DNA from: Sphingobacterium sp. SGG-5
GTDB taxonomy: Bacteria; Bacteroidota; Bacteroidia; Sphingobacteriales; Sphingobacteriaceae
Assembly: GCF_011043525.1 (NCBI RefSeq)
Contig: NZ_JAAKGO010000003.1
Span: 421,470 to 485,469, forward strand
Direction of reading: 5' to 3'
DNA length: 64,000 bases
Positions 1-8,970 of this stretch are shown piece after piece. The translations under genes were made by a program, and so were the position numbers. The stretch's first letter is position 1. Every line of letters begins with the position of its first letter. The notes below the pieces were generated by a model. The model saw only the letters and a list, made by a program, of their open reading frames with translations, searched no databases and was not told the DNA's origin.

Positions 1-955
1 AAGCAGCAATCATCACCAACAGTGTCGATTCAGGTGTGTGAAAATTCGTAATCATCGAATTTGCAATACTGAATTCATAAGGCGGATAGATAAATTTACT
101 GGTCCAATCCGATGCAGCCTTCAGATGTCTATCTGCTGATACGGCAGATTCTATCGCCCGCATAGAAGTTGTTCCTACAGCACAGACACGTCTTTTTTCA
201 TCGATCGCCTTGTTCACTGTGCGAGCAGCTTCTTCCGGAATCACGAATTGCTCCGAATCCATTTTATGCTTTGTCAAATCCTCTACTTCGACCGTCCGAA
301 AAGTTCCTAAGCCTACATGTAAAGTAACCTCCGCAAAATCCACCCCTTTTAATTCCAACCGCTTCATCAGTTCTCTCGAAAAGTGCAATCCCGCTGTCGG
401 AGCAGCTACAGCCCCTTCATTTTTTGCATATATCGTTTGGTAACGGAATTTATCTTCGGGTGTAGCTTTACGCTTAATATACTTCGGCAACGGTGTTTCT
501 CCCAAGATTTCGATATTGCGACGAAACTCTTCGTCCGTGCCGTCGAATAAGAAACGGATGGTACGCCCACGTGACGTGGTATTGTCGACCACTTCGGCCA
601 CTAGCAAATCATCATCCCCAAAATATAACTTATTACCTACGCGTATCTTACGTGCAGGATCCACCAATACATCCCACAGACGCAATTCTCTATTCAATTC
701 ACGCAGTAAAAATACCTCAATCGTCGCTCCGGTTTTTTCTTTATTGCCGTACATGCGGGCAGGAAATACCTTGGTATTATTCAGGATCATGACATCCTTT
801 TCATCAAAATAATCCAAGACATCCTTAAAAATCTTATGTTCTATTTTACCCGAATCGCGATGCAGTACCATTAAGCGAGACTCGTCGCGGTGTTCTGAAG
901 GTTCAGATGCTAATAGTGATTCGGGTAAGTTGAATTTGAATTGTGATAATTTCAT
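1..955 (-). CDS. queA: S-adenosylmethionine:tRNA ribosyltransferase-isomerase, C-terminus outside window
   Basis: QueA transfers and rearranges the ribosyl group of SAM onto 7-aminomethyl-deazaguanine in tRNA, the step before queuosine. The minus-strand reading frame opens at the ATG complementary to 953-955 ([16 protein letters not shown]) and stays open to the window edge, giving 318 residues. Family landmarks are visible: an N-terminal [12 protein letters not shown] block, a central APTAGLHFS block and a late [10 protein letters not shown] block. QueA proteins are usually near 350 residues, so roughly 30 C-terminal residues lie beyond base 1. A perfect Bacteroidota -7 element sits about 57 bases upstream. 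The 292-base gap to the divergent GH31 gene holds only promoters. The identification is secure. Confidence 0.95.
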   Translation of the reverse strand, partial: MKLSQFKFNLPESLLASEPSEHRDESRLMVLHRDSGKIEHKIFKDVLDYFDEKDVMILNNTKVFPARMYGNKEKTGATIEVFLLRELNRELRLWDVLVDPARKIRVGNKLYFGDDDLLVAEVVDNTTSRGRTIRFLFDGTDEEFRRNIEILGETPLPKYIKRKATPEDKFRYQTIYAKNEGAVAAPTAGLHFSRELMKRLELKGVDFAEVTLHVGLGTFRTVEVEDLTKHKMDSEQFVIPEEAARTVNKAIDEKRRVCAVGTTSMRAIESAVSADRHLKAASDWTSKFIYPPYEFSIANSMITNFHTPESTLLVMIAA

Positions 956-1011
956 TTTGCTGTCCGTATTAAATTTGCTCCATCAAGCATGATTCCTGCT
1001 AAAAAAGAATA

Positions 1012-1019
1012 CAAAGGTA
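1012..1019 (-). promoter_or_regulatory. Putative -7 element for queA
   Basis: The minus strand reads TACCTTTG, a perfect match to the Bacteroidota TAnnTTTG -7 consensus, 57 bases before the queA start. No TTG at the usual 17-23 base distance was found, so only half of the promoter is recognisable. Confidence 0.45.
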
Positions 1020-1247
1020 CATATTTTTCTGAAAAATATGCCTATTCTTCAAGACTTATTCACTACCCATCTGTATGGAGGTGACTTTATAAAAAACCGA
1101 GATAGCGAGGGGTATATCTTGGAGACTATATATACTATTGGAAAAAGTTTTAAATGAATTTTAAACAGGCTGTAATTTTTAACAAAATTAATCGTATTTT
1201 AAAACCAGCTAAACTTGCTAAGTTATTTTTATGCATAAAATGTTGTT

Positions 1248-3701
1248 ATGGGGGATACAAAAAAAGAAGAATTTGCGATAGACCTGATCGACCAGGAATC
1301 GTTGGAGGAGATGCATCATGTCAATAATCCTGTATTGGATTTGCCAAAAATTGAGAAAAAATACCTTCGTGCAGTATCGGGATATGTAAAGGAAGCCAAC
1401 AGCTACATCTTTACCGATGGAAAAGCCCGTGTAGAAGTCAAGGTTGTCACGGATGAGATTATTCGGGTAAGGCTGGCCCCCCAGGGCGCCTTCTTAGAAG
1501 ATTTTTCTTATGCGGTAGTGGATATCGAGGAACATGCAAACGCACATCATATCGTTGAAGATGAATTGAGCTATCATGTTGTGACTGCTGCTGTGACTTG
1601 TAGTATCCGAAAAAAGAATTTTATCGTTTCATTTGGAGATCACGAAGGTAAAACGGTGAATGCCGATTATGCGCCTATGCATTGGGAGGAGAATCCGGAT
1701 TTTGGGGGCTACTATGTCTACTGTACAAAGCATGCTCCCGAAGACGAAGTGTTTTTTGGAGGTGGTGACAAGGCCTCAAATCTAAATTTAAGGGGTAGAA
1801 GAATAACGAATTGGAATTCGGACACCTATTCCTTTGCGTTCAATCAGGATCCGCTCTACAAAACGGTACCTTTTTATCTGGGAGTCACACAGGGCGAAGC
1901 TTATGGTATTTTCTTTGACAATACCTTCAAGACGTTTTTTGATTTTGCGGCTGAGTATCCCGATCAGACTAGTTTTTGGTCGGAGGGAGGAGAACTGCAA
2001 TATTACTACATACAAGGGCCGAAGTTGATGGATGTGGTTAAGCGATACCATACCTTGACCGGAACCCATTACATGCCGCCATTATGGGCCTTAGGTTATC
2101 ACCAATGCCGCTGGAGCTACTATCCCGAAAATAAAGTCCGGCAGGTGGCAGCAGAATTCAGAAAGCGGGATATCCCTTGTGATGCCATCTATTTAGATAT
2201 TGACTATATGGACGGCTATCGCTGTTTTACCTGGAATAAACACTATTTTCCGGATCCCAAGAAGATGATAAGCGATCTGACAGCCAATGGGTTCAAAACG
2301 GTTGTGATGATTGATCCGGGAATCAAGGTGGATGAAGATTATTGGGTATTTAAAGAGGGACATGACAACCGCTATTTTTGTAGAAGGGGGGACGACTACT
2401 TTATGGAGGGGTTTGTCTGGCCGGGAAGATGTCAGTTTCCGGATTACACCAATCCGAAAGTGCGCGAGTGGTGGGGAACCTTATATAAGGGGCTAGTGGA
2501 AGATGGCGTCGCCGGCTTTTGGAACGATATGAATGAGCCCGCCGTATTCGGACGGGGCACATTTCCCGATGATGTACGTCACCACTTTGATGGTTACCGA
2601 GGTTCACATCGTAAGGCACACAACATCTATGGGATGCAGATGGTCCGCGCGACATATGATGGTTTGCGCAAACTCTACCAGAATAAACGTCCGTTTACGA
2701 TCACACGGGCAGCATATGCGGGGACACAACGTTACTCGTCGGTATGGACAGGCGATAATGTGGCCACCTGGGAGCATCTGCGCATAGGGCTATTGCAGCT
2801 TCAACGGCTTTCGGTATCGGGACTATCGTTTTGCGGCACGGATATCGGTGGCTTTACCGGAAATCCGGACGGCGAGCTGTATACCCGATGGATGCAGTTT
2901 GGTGTATTTTCACCCTTTATGCGTGTACATTCTGCAGGCGATACGCGCGATCGTGAACCCTGGTCTTTTGGCCCCGAGTGGGAAGCGATATGTAAGAAAT
3001 TCATCGAGATACGGTACAAACTTCTGCCTTATATATATGCGGTATTCTGGCAACAACACAAATATGGGCTGCCGATCTTAAGACCGGTGTCCTTGTTAGA
3101 GCAACATATTTATAAAAACCTACTGCGCGAGGAAGAGTTTGCTTTTGGCGACAACCTGTTGGTGTCTCCGGTTATTAATCCGGGGGAGACCTCCAAGATT
3201 GTCTATCTCCCGGAAGGGAAGTGGTACTATTATTTTTCGAATCAGGTATTTTCGGGAGGTCAGGAGATCAGTATACCGACGCCCTTGGATGAGATGCCAT
3301 TGTTTGTAAAAGGTGGAACAGTCCTGCCTGAGTATCCGGTCATGCAATATACCAACGAAAAGAAAATTGAAGCTTTGAAGTTGCTGGTGTATTTCGACGA
3401 GGGAGAACATCACAGTTATGGCTATACCGATCACGGTGATACCTTTGCCTTTGAGCAGAATATCTATCTGGAAAGACATTTCATCCAGATCGGAACGTCC
3501 ACTTCCCTGACGGTGTTACAGCAAAGAGAGGGGCTGTTTACCGAACGGTACGATGATTATAAACTGTATTTTGTCGGACTACCTTTTCAGCCCGACCGTG
3601 TTATCGTAGACGGTATTCAGGTGCCGCTGCTTGATGATGCGGCGACCAACGAAAAGTACGTTGTCGTGGACAATGATTTTAAGAAACTTGTGCTGCAATA
3701 A
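1248..3701 (+). CDS. GH31 family alpha-glucosidase (cytoplasmic)
   Basis: An 817-residue glycoside hydrolase family 31 enzyme, expected to release glucose from the non-reducing ends of alpha-glucans. The family signature GFWNDMNEP places the catalytic nucleophile at Asp427; the WTGDN motif places the acid/base at Asp503. The FCGTDIGGF block and the beta-sandwich C-terminus are also present. There is no signal peptide, so it acts in the cytoplasm. It is the first gene of a tight unit: 16 bases separate it from glgB, followed by glgA and glgC. Two other ATGs (1231, 1240) lie just upstream but are out of frame, so 1248 is the start. The context suggests glycogen or maltodextrin trimming, though the exact linkage (alpha-1,4, alpha-1,6 or alpha-1,3) cannot be read from the sequence. 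Confidence 0.9.
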   Translation: MGDTKKEEFAIDLIDQESLEEMHHVNNPVLDLPKIEKKYLRAVSGYVKEANSYIFTDGKARVEVKVVTDEIIRVRLAPQGAFLEDFSYAVVDIEEHANAHHIVEDELSYHVVTAAVTCSIRKKNFIVSFGDHEGKTVNADYAPMHWEENPDFGGYYVYCTKHAPEDEVFFGGGDKASNLNLRGRRITNWNSDTYSFAFNQDPLYKTVPFYLGVTQGEAYGIFFDNTFKTFFDFAAEYPDQTSFWSEGGELQYYYIQGPKLMDVVKRYHTLTGTHYMPPLWALGYHQCRWSYYPENKVRQVAAEFRKRDIPCDAIYLDIDYMDGYRCFTWNKHYFPDPKKMISDLTANGFKTVVMIDPGIKVDEDYWVFKEGHDNRYFCRRGDDYFMEGFVWPGRCQFPDYTNPKVREWWGTLYKGLVEDGVAGFWNDMNEPAVFGRGTFPDDVRHHFDGYRGSHRKAHNIYGMQMVRATYDGLRKLYQNKRPFTITRAAYAGTQRYSSVWTGDNVATWEHLRIGLLQLQRLSVSGLSFCGTDIGGFTGNPDGELYTRWMQFGVFSPFMRVHSAGDTRDREPWSFGPEWEAICKKFIEIRYKLLPYIYAVFWQQHKYGLPILRPVSLLEQHIYKNLLREEEFAFGDNLLVSPVINPGETSKIVYLPEGKWYYYFSNQVFSGGQEISIPTPLDEMPLFVKGGTVLPEYPVMQYTNEKKIEALKLLVYFDEGEHHSYGYTDHGDTFAFEQNIYLERHFIQIGTSTSLTVLQQREGLFTERYDDYKLYFVGLPFQPDRVIVDGIQVPLLDDAATNEKYVVVDNDFKKLVLQ

Positions 3702-3717
3702 ACTATAGAAGGTAATT

Positions 3718-5628
3718 ATGGAAAAGACCGTTGAAGCATTTTCGTTATGGACAGATTTTGATGTTAATCTGTTCCGCGCAGGGCAGCATTTTCGTCTGTA
3801 CCAAAAATTGGGGTCGCAGACTGTCTCTATTGAGGGGCGAGAAGGCGTTTATTTCGCCGTCTGGGCGCCCAATGCACAGTCGGTGTCGGTCATCGGGAAC
3901 TTCAACGGTTGGAATCCCTATAATCATCAGCTTCTTGTGCGCTGGGATGAAAGCGGTATCTGGGAAGGGGTCATATTTGATATCGGGATAGGTGAGGTCT
4001 ATAAATACCACATCGTCACGCAACGTGGCGAAAGGCTGGAAAAAAGTGATCCCTTTGCGACGCTCGTAGAGTTACCACCCAAAACCGCTTCCATCGTTAG
4101 CACGACCTGGTATGAATGGAAGGATGAGCAGTGGATGTCAGACAGGGAGGAGCGGAACCGACTGGACAGGCCTTTTGCCGTGTATGAACTGCATATCGGC
4201 TCCTGGATGCGTGATCCGGCTCATCCCAATCGGTTTTTAAGCTATCGCGAAATAGCAGATAGGCTGGTGCCTTATGTGCGGGAGATGGGCTTTACACATG
4301 TGGAATTTATGCCCTTGATGGAGCATCCTTATTATCCGTCGTGGGGCTATCAGGTAACCGGTTTTTTTGCGGCGAGTTCCCGCTATGGTGCGCCGCAGGA
4401 CTTGATGTATCTGATCGATCAGCTGCATGAAAGTGGGATAGGTGTAATTATGGATTGGGTGCCGGCACATTTTCCCGGCGACGCGCACGGTCTATGGCAA
4501 TTTGATGGGACCGCGTTGTATGAACATGAAGATCCGAAGAAAGGATTTCATCCGGATTGGAAATCGTATATATTTAATTACGGACGAAATGAAGTGCGTT
4601 CTTTTTTAATCAGTAACGCTTTATTCTGGCTGGATAGGTATCATATTGATGGCCTGCGGGTTGACGCTGTGGCCTCCATGCTTTATTTAGATTATTCCCG
4701 AAAAGAGGGTGAATGGGTGCCGAATGCTTTTGGCGGACGTGAAAATCTGGAAGCGGTACATTTTATTAAAGAATTTAACGAAGCGGTCTATCATCATTTT
4801 CCAGATGTACAGACCATTGCTGAAGAATCGACTTCATGGCCGGGAGTAAGCAAGCCCACGTACGATAATGGGCTTGGATTTGGGATGAAATGGATGATGG
4901 GCTGGATGCACGATACACTTGCCTATTTTGCCGAGGATCCCATTAACCGGACCTATCATCACGACAAACTGACGTTTGCTACCGTGTATGCCTATCACGA
5001 ACATTTTATGCTCCCGCTGTCGCATGATGAGGTGGTATACGGCAAACGGCCATTGATTTACAAAATGCCGGGCGACGAATGGCAACAGTTTGCCAATCTT
5101 AGAGCATTATACCTGTACATGTATACGTTCTCCGGTACCAAATTGCTGTTTATGGGGGGCGAATTTGCACAGACAACCGAATGGAATGTCAACCAGTCTT
5201 TGGATTGGCACCTGTTGGAATATGCGCCCCACCGCGGTATGCAAGAATGTGTGAAACGGTTAAATGCAATGTATCGAAGCGAACCGGCGCTGTACGAAAA
5301 GAGCTTTAGTCCATCGGGATTTGAGTGGGTGGAATATGGCGATCGGCAAAATTCGGTGTTTGCCTATCTCCGAAAAGGGCACGATCGGGATAATGATCTC
5401 GTGGTGATCTTGAATTTGACCCCCGTGATCCGTAGAAATTATAGGATAGGTGTGCCTGCGGTTGGAGAATGGAAAATCCTGTTTAATTCCGATGACCTGG
5501 ATTTATATGGCTCTGGAATGATTGTTGAACAGCCTACAACGAATCCCGTCCCTTGGATGGGCATGCCTTGTTCGATCGCAGTAGATTTACCGCCGTTAGG
5601 TGGTTTAGTGTTTAAGTTAGCCAAATAG
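3718..5628 (+). CDS. glgB: 1,4-alpha-glucan branching enzyme
   Basis: GlgB introduces alpha-1,6 branches into growing glycogen. The 636-residue protein has an N-terminal CBM48/early-set domain (about residues 35-130, VWAPNAQSVSVIGNFNGW) and a GH13 barrel. Catalytic motifs are intact: nucleophile Asp316 in DGLRVDA, the Glu pair 369/370 in TIAEEST, and the transition-state Asp437 in LSHDEVVYGK. Length matches the family. It lies 16 bases after the GH31 gene and its stop is followed after 3 bases by the glgA start, so the genes are almost certainly co-transcribed. No anomaly is visible. Confidence 0.97.
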   Translation: MEKTVEAFSLWTDFDVNLFRAGQHFRLYQKLGSQTVSIEGREGVYFAVWAPNAQSVSVIGNFNGWNPYNHQLLVRWDESGIWEGVIFDIGIGEVYKYHIVTQRGERLEKSDPFATLVELPPKTASIVSTTWYEWKDEQWMSDREERNRLDRPFAVYELHIGSWMRDPAHPNRFLSYREIADRLVPYVREMGFTHVEFMPLMEHPYYPSWGYQVTGFFAASSRYGAPQDLMYLIDQLHESGIGVIMDWVPAHFPGDAHGLWQFDGTALYEHEDPKKGFHPDWKSYIFNYGRNEVRSFLISNALFWLDRYHIDGLRVDAVASMLYLDYSRKEGEWVPNAFGGRENLEAVHFIKEFNEAVYHHFPDVQTIAEESTSWPGVSKPTYDNGLGFGMKWMMGWMHDTLAYFAEDPINRTYHHDKLTFATVYAYHEHFMLPLSHDEVVYGKRPLIYKMPGDEWQQFANLRALYLYMYTFSGTKLLFMGGEFAQTTEWNVNQSLDWHLLEYAPHRGMQECVKRLNAMYRSEPALYEKSFSPSGFEWVEYGDRQNSVFAYLRKGHDRDNDLVVILNLTPVIRRNYRIGVPAVGEWKILFNSDDLDLYGSGMIVEQPTTNPVPWMGMPCSIAVDLPPLGGLVFKLAK

Positions 5629-5631
5629 TTT

Positions 5632-7050
5632 ATGCAAGTATTACATCTTAGTGTCGAGTGTTTTCCGGTAGCCAAGGTGGGTGGCCTGGCCGATGTAGTG
5701 GGTTCCTTGCCCAAATACCAACGCCACTTGGGTATAGATGCCGCCGTTGTGATGCCTTGGTATGATACACCCTTTGTGCGTGAAAATGAATGGGATAAAG
5801 TGGCGGAGGGTTCATTCTACCAAGGGTCGGAACCGCTGAACTATATTGTTTTTAAAGAACGTGTAGATAAGTTGGGGTTCCCCTTGTACCTGATTAAGAT
5901 ACCTGGCAAACTGGATCGTCCGGAAGTCTATTGTTATGCCGATGAGGCCGAGCAGTGGATTGCTTTTCAGCATGCGTTTTTGCGGTGGATAAAATATGAT
6001 CGCACAGCACCGGATATTATCCACTGTCACGATCATCACGTAGGACTTATTCCATTCCTAATCCGATATGCAAATGAATTTAACAGTCTGAAAGACATAA
6101 AAACGGTGTTTACCGTGCATAACGGGCAATATCAAGGTTGGATGGGATGGAACAAATCGATTATACTTCCCGCATTTGACACCTGGAGATGGGGATTGCT
6201 GGATTGGGACGGTATGATTAATCCCTTGGCGACAGCTATTAAATGTTGTGACGCCTATACGACGGTATCCGAAGGTTATTTGGAGGAGTTGTATGTGGAA
6301 GCCAATGGCCTTCAGCATTTATTCCGCGATGAATCGGCGAAATCAAGAGGTATCGTCAATGGAATAGACGTTAGCTATTGGAATCCGGCTACGGATCCGC
6401 TGATCCCGGCTACCTATTCTTTGCCGACAGCTGCACAAGGGAAGCAGGAAAATAAGAAAAAGCTATGTGCACAATATGGATTGAGTGAGCAGCTGCCTCT
6501 ACTTTCCTTTATCGGTCGGTTTGCACTGGAAAAAGGAGCCGATTGTCTCAGTAAAATAATACGCAATTTGCTTTCGCAAAATATGGCTGAAATTACTATA
6601 TTTATATTGGGCTCGGGTGATCCGCAGATCGAGGACGAGTTAGCGGATTTAAAAGCGGAATTTCCGAAGCATATGGGGCTCTTTGTCGGATATAATGAAG
6701 CACTGGCCCATCAGGTATATGCCGCATCGGATATGTTGCTGATGCCTTCCCGGGTAGAGCCTTGCGGATTAAATCAGCTGTATGCCTTAAAGTATGGTAC
6801 GATACCTATTGTAAGGGGTATCGGTGGATTGCAAGATACCGTCAAGGATGTTTCGGAGGATGGTGGATATGGTTTTGTATTTGCGCAGTTAGGAGGGAAT
6901 GATGCCGAGGAGGCTGTAGAACGTGCTTTAGAGCAGTATAAGACGGAGAAGGATTGGGAAGTCCTTCGATCACGTGCCATGTCACTGGATTTTTCTTGGG
7001 ATAAATCAGCACAGAAGTATAAAGATTTGTATGACCAATTAATAAATTGA
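5632..7050 (+). CDS. glgA: Glycogen synthase, GT5 family
   Basis: GlgA extends the glycogen chain from ADP-glucose. The ADP-glucose-binding KVGGL motif is at residues 15-19, and the retaining GT-B C-terminal motif SRVEPCGLNQ carries Glu376. Total length of 472 residues is normal for a bacterial GT5 synthase. The ATG is 3 bases after the glgB stop, and the downstream glgC ATG begins 2 bases after this gene ends, so translation is probably coupled along the operon. The nucleotide-sugar preference for ADP-glucose is inferred from the neighbouring glgC. Confidence 0.96.
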   Translation: MQVLHLSVECFPVAKVGGLADVVGSLPKYQRHLGIDAAVVMPWYDTPFVRENEWDKVAEGSFYQGSEPLNYIVFKERVDKLGFPLYLIKIPGKLDRPEVYCYADEAEQWIAFQHAFLRWIKYDRTAPDIIHCHDHHVGLIPFLIRYANEFNSLKDIKTVFTVHNGQYQGWMGWNKSIILPAFDTWRWGLLDWDGMINPLATAIKCCDAYTTVSEGYLEELYVEANGLQHLFRDESAKSRGIVNGIDVSYWNPATDPLIPATYSLPTAAQGKQENKKKLCAQYGLSEQLPLLSFIGRFALEKGADCLSKIIRNLLSQNMAEITIFILGSGDPQIEDELADLKAEFPKHMGLFVGYNEALAHQVYAASDMLLMPSRVEPCGLNQLYALKYGTIPIVRGIGGLQDTVKDVSEDGGYGFVFAQLGGNDAEEAVERALEQYKTEKDWEVLRSRAMSLDFSWDKSAQKYKDLYDQLIN

Positions 7051-7052
7051 TT

Positions 7053-8324
7053 ATGTTGCATAAAGTTGTTTCTATCGTATTAGGAGGAGGAAGGGGAACC
7101 AGATTATATCCGTTGACCGATCAGCGTTCAAAGCCGGCTGTTCCCATCGCAGGAAAGTACAGGTTGGTGGATATTCCGATATCGAACTGTCTGAACTCGA
7201 ATTACAATAAGATTTTTGTACTGACGCAGTACAATTCAGCGTCGCTGAACAAACATATTAAAAACACCTACAACTTCAGTATTTTTAGTAAGGGGTTTGT
7301 CGATATCCTTGCCGCCGAACAGACCAATGAGGGGGATAGATGGTTTGAGGGAACGGCAGATGCCGTACGGAGGACGCAAAAAAACATGATCAGTGTAGAT
7401 TATGATTATGTGTTGGTATTATCTGGAGATCAGCTTTATCAGATGGATTATTCCGCTCTTGTCGATTTCCATGTAAAGCATGGAGGTGAGATTACGATTG
7501 GGACCATCCCGGTCACGGCGAAGGAGGCCGGAGGGTTTGGGATATTGAAGTCCGACGAGCACAATGAGATCACATCTTTTATAGAGAAACCTAAGGCTGA
7601 TGTATTGCCAGAATGGACTTCCAATGTATCCGAAGATCTGGAAAAGCAGGGAAGAAATTATTTGGCTTCTATGGGAATATATGTGTTTTCCAAGAATGTG
7701 TTGCGAAGACTGCTGACGGAGGATCCGGGAATGGATTTTGGAAAGGAAATTATTCCTAATGCGATTGGTAAGCTTAAGGTACTCAGTTACCCCTTTGACG
7801 GTTACTGGACCGATATTGGTACAATCAGTTCTTTTTTTGACGCGAATATACAACTAACCGATAATATACCTTCTTTTAACTTGTTTGGTGATCCTGTCTT
7901 TACGCGACCGCGCATGCTTCCGCCATCCAAAATATCGGGCACGACTCTCAACAATGCGATTGTAGCCGATGGATGTATTGTTCTGGCGGATAAAATAGAG
8001 CGGTCGGTGATTGGAGTCCGTTCTCGGATTGGCCGTGGTACAGTGATCAAGATGACGTATATGATGGGTTCTGATTATTACGAAGACTTGAATGAGGTCG
8101 TGGAATTGATTAATACCCAGCAACCGCCACCGATAGGCGTCGGCGAACGCTGTTATATTGAAAAGGCTATTCTGGATAAGGATTGTCGTATTGGAAATGA
8201 TGTCCGTATAACCGGGGGAGATCATCTGGAAGATGGAGATCATAAGGAGTATACGGTGCGTGATGGAATAGTGGTCATCAAGAAGAATGCGGTTATTCCA
8301 AATGGAATGACTATCGGATGTTAA
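7053..8324 (+). CDS. glgC: Glucose-1-phosphate adenylyltransferase (ADP-glucose pyrophosphorylase)
   Basis: GlgC makes ADP-glucose from ATP and glucose-1-phosphate and is the committed step of bacterial glycogen synthesis. The N-terminal nucleotidyltransferase signature GGGRGTRLYPLT, the RLVDIPISNC block, FEGTADAVRR and SGDQLYQMD are all present, followed by a left-handed beta-helix C-terminal domain. I start at the ATG at 7053 (MLHKVVSIVLGGG, 423 residues); a TTG two codons earlier at 7047 would overlap the glgA stop and adds nothing conserved. It closes the GH31-glgB-glgA-glgC unit. No glycogen phosphorylase or debranching gene follows. Confidence 0.96.
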   Translation: MLHKVVSIVLGGGRGTRLYPLTDQRSKPAVPIAGKYRLVDIPISNCLNSNYNKIFVLTQYNSASLNKHIKNTYNFSIFSKGFVDILAAEQTNEGDRWFEGTADAVRRTQKNMISVDYDYVLVLSGDQLYQMDYSALVDFHVKHGGEITIGTIPVTAKEAGGFGILKSDEHNEITSFIEKPKADVLPEWTSNVSEDLEKQGRNYLASMGIYVFSKNVLRRLLTEDPGMDFGKEIIPNAIGKLKVLSYPFDGYWTDIGTISSFFDANIQLTDNIPSFNLFGDPVFTRPRMLPPSKISGTTLNNAIVADGCIVLADKIERSVIGVRSRIGRGTVIKMTYMMGSDYYEDLNEVVELINTQQPPPIGVGERCYIEKAILDKDCRIGNDVRITGGDHLEDGDHKEYTVRDGIVVIKKNAVIPNGMTIGC

Positions 8325-8336
8325 TTTTTTTTGCCG

Positions 8337-8344
8337 TTACTTTG
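8337..8344 (+). promoter_or_regulatory. Possible -7 element before the small lipoprotein gene
   Basis: TTACTTTG differs from TAnnTTTG at one position and ends only 5 bases before the ATG at 8350. If used, the transcript would be nearly leaderless. It lies in the 25-base gap after glgC, so simple read-through is an alternative. Confidence 0.3.
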
Positions 8345-8349
8345 CAATT

Positions 8350-8844
8350 ATGCTTAAAATTTTAAATATCATTTTGGTGACTGTCTTGTTTGTATCCTGT
8401 AATAAGGCAACAATTGATTTAAGGGGCTTTGAGCCTTCGGAAAATAGTAACAGTAATAATAGCGGTAATACGGGTAATAATAGCGCTTTATTGGGAAAGT
8501 GGAAGCTTGATAAAGTGACGGAGGAAGGTAAAACAGAAGAACCTGAAGAAGATTCGGACGGTACTGAGATCTTTATTGAATTTTTCTCGAATGGGAAGGT
8601 GAGAAAGACATTCATCTTTATGGACGAAGATAACAAGCCGATGGAACCTATGATCGGTGAAGGTACTTACAAACTTTCTGGTGATAAAAAGACATTAACT
8701 ATTGACGATGAAGATGGTGAGGAGGTTGTTGAGATTACTTCGCTAACATCAACATCGTTAATTTATCGATCGTGGGTTTCCATTTCAGTTGTAGGTGGGG
8801 ATAGTAATGGATATTGGACTTCTATGCATTATGTAAGAGTGTAA
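8350..8844 (+). CDS. Small lipoprotein with lipocalin-like domain
   Basis: A 164-residue predicted lipoprotein: a short hydrophobic leader ends in VLFVSC with the lipidated Cys at about residue 17, then a Ser/Asn/Gly-rich linker (about residues 34-49) leads into a compact domain starting LLGKWKLDKV. The G-x-W opening, followed by an F-F-S-N-G-K-V strand and GTYKLSGDKKTLTI, is the pattern of the lipocalin-like beta-barrel lipoproteins common in Bacteroidota. The domain is acidic (several DE runs). Ligand and role are unknown. It follows glgC by 25 bases and may be read through from the glycogen operon or use its own weak promoter. Confidence 0.75.
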   Translation: MLKILNIILVTVLFVSCNKATIDLRGFEPSENSNSNNSGNTGNNSALLGKWKLDKVTEEGKTEEPEEDSDGTEIFIEFFSNGKVRKTFIFMDEDNKPMEPMIGEGTYKLSGDKKTLTIDDEDGEEVVEITSLTSTSLIYRSWVSISVVGGDSNGYWTSMHYVRV

Positions 8845-8970
8845 TAATTCGGCGTCGAGAGCAATTTGTAAAAAGATATTATGATGAATTTTTGAGACTA
8901 AATGAGGAAATACATTGTGCCTTTACAGCCATCTTTGTAAAGACCCATTAATTTACTCTTAATTAGCTGT

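Noticed and set aside
8921..8942. Inverted repeat CTTTACA/TGTAAAG upstream of GH2, considered as a terminator of the glycogen operon
   Set aside because: There is no following T-run and the stem is short; it may be an operator but evidence is insufficient.
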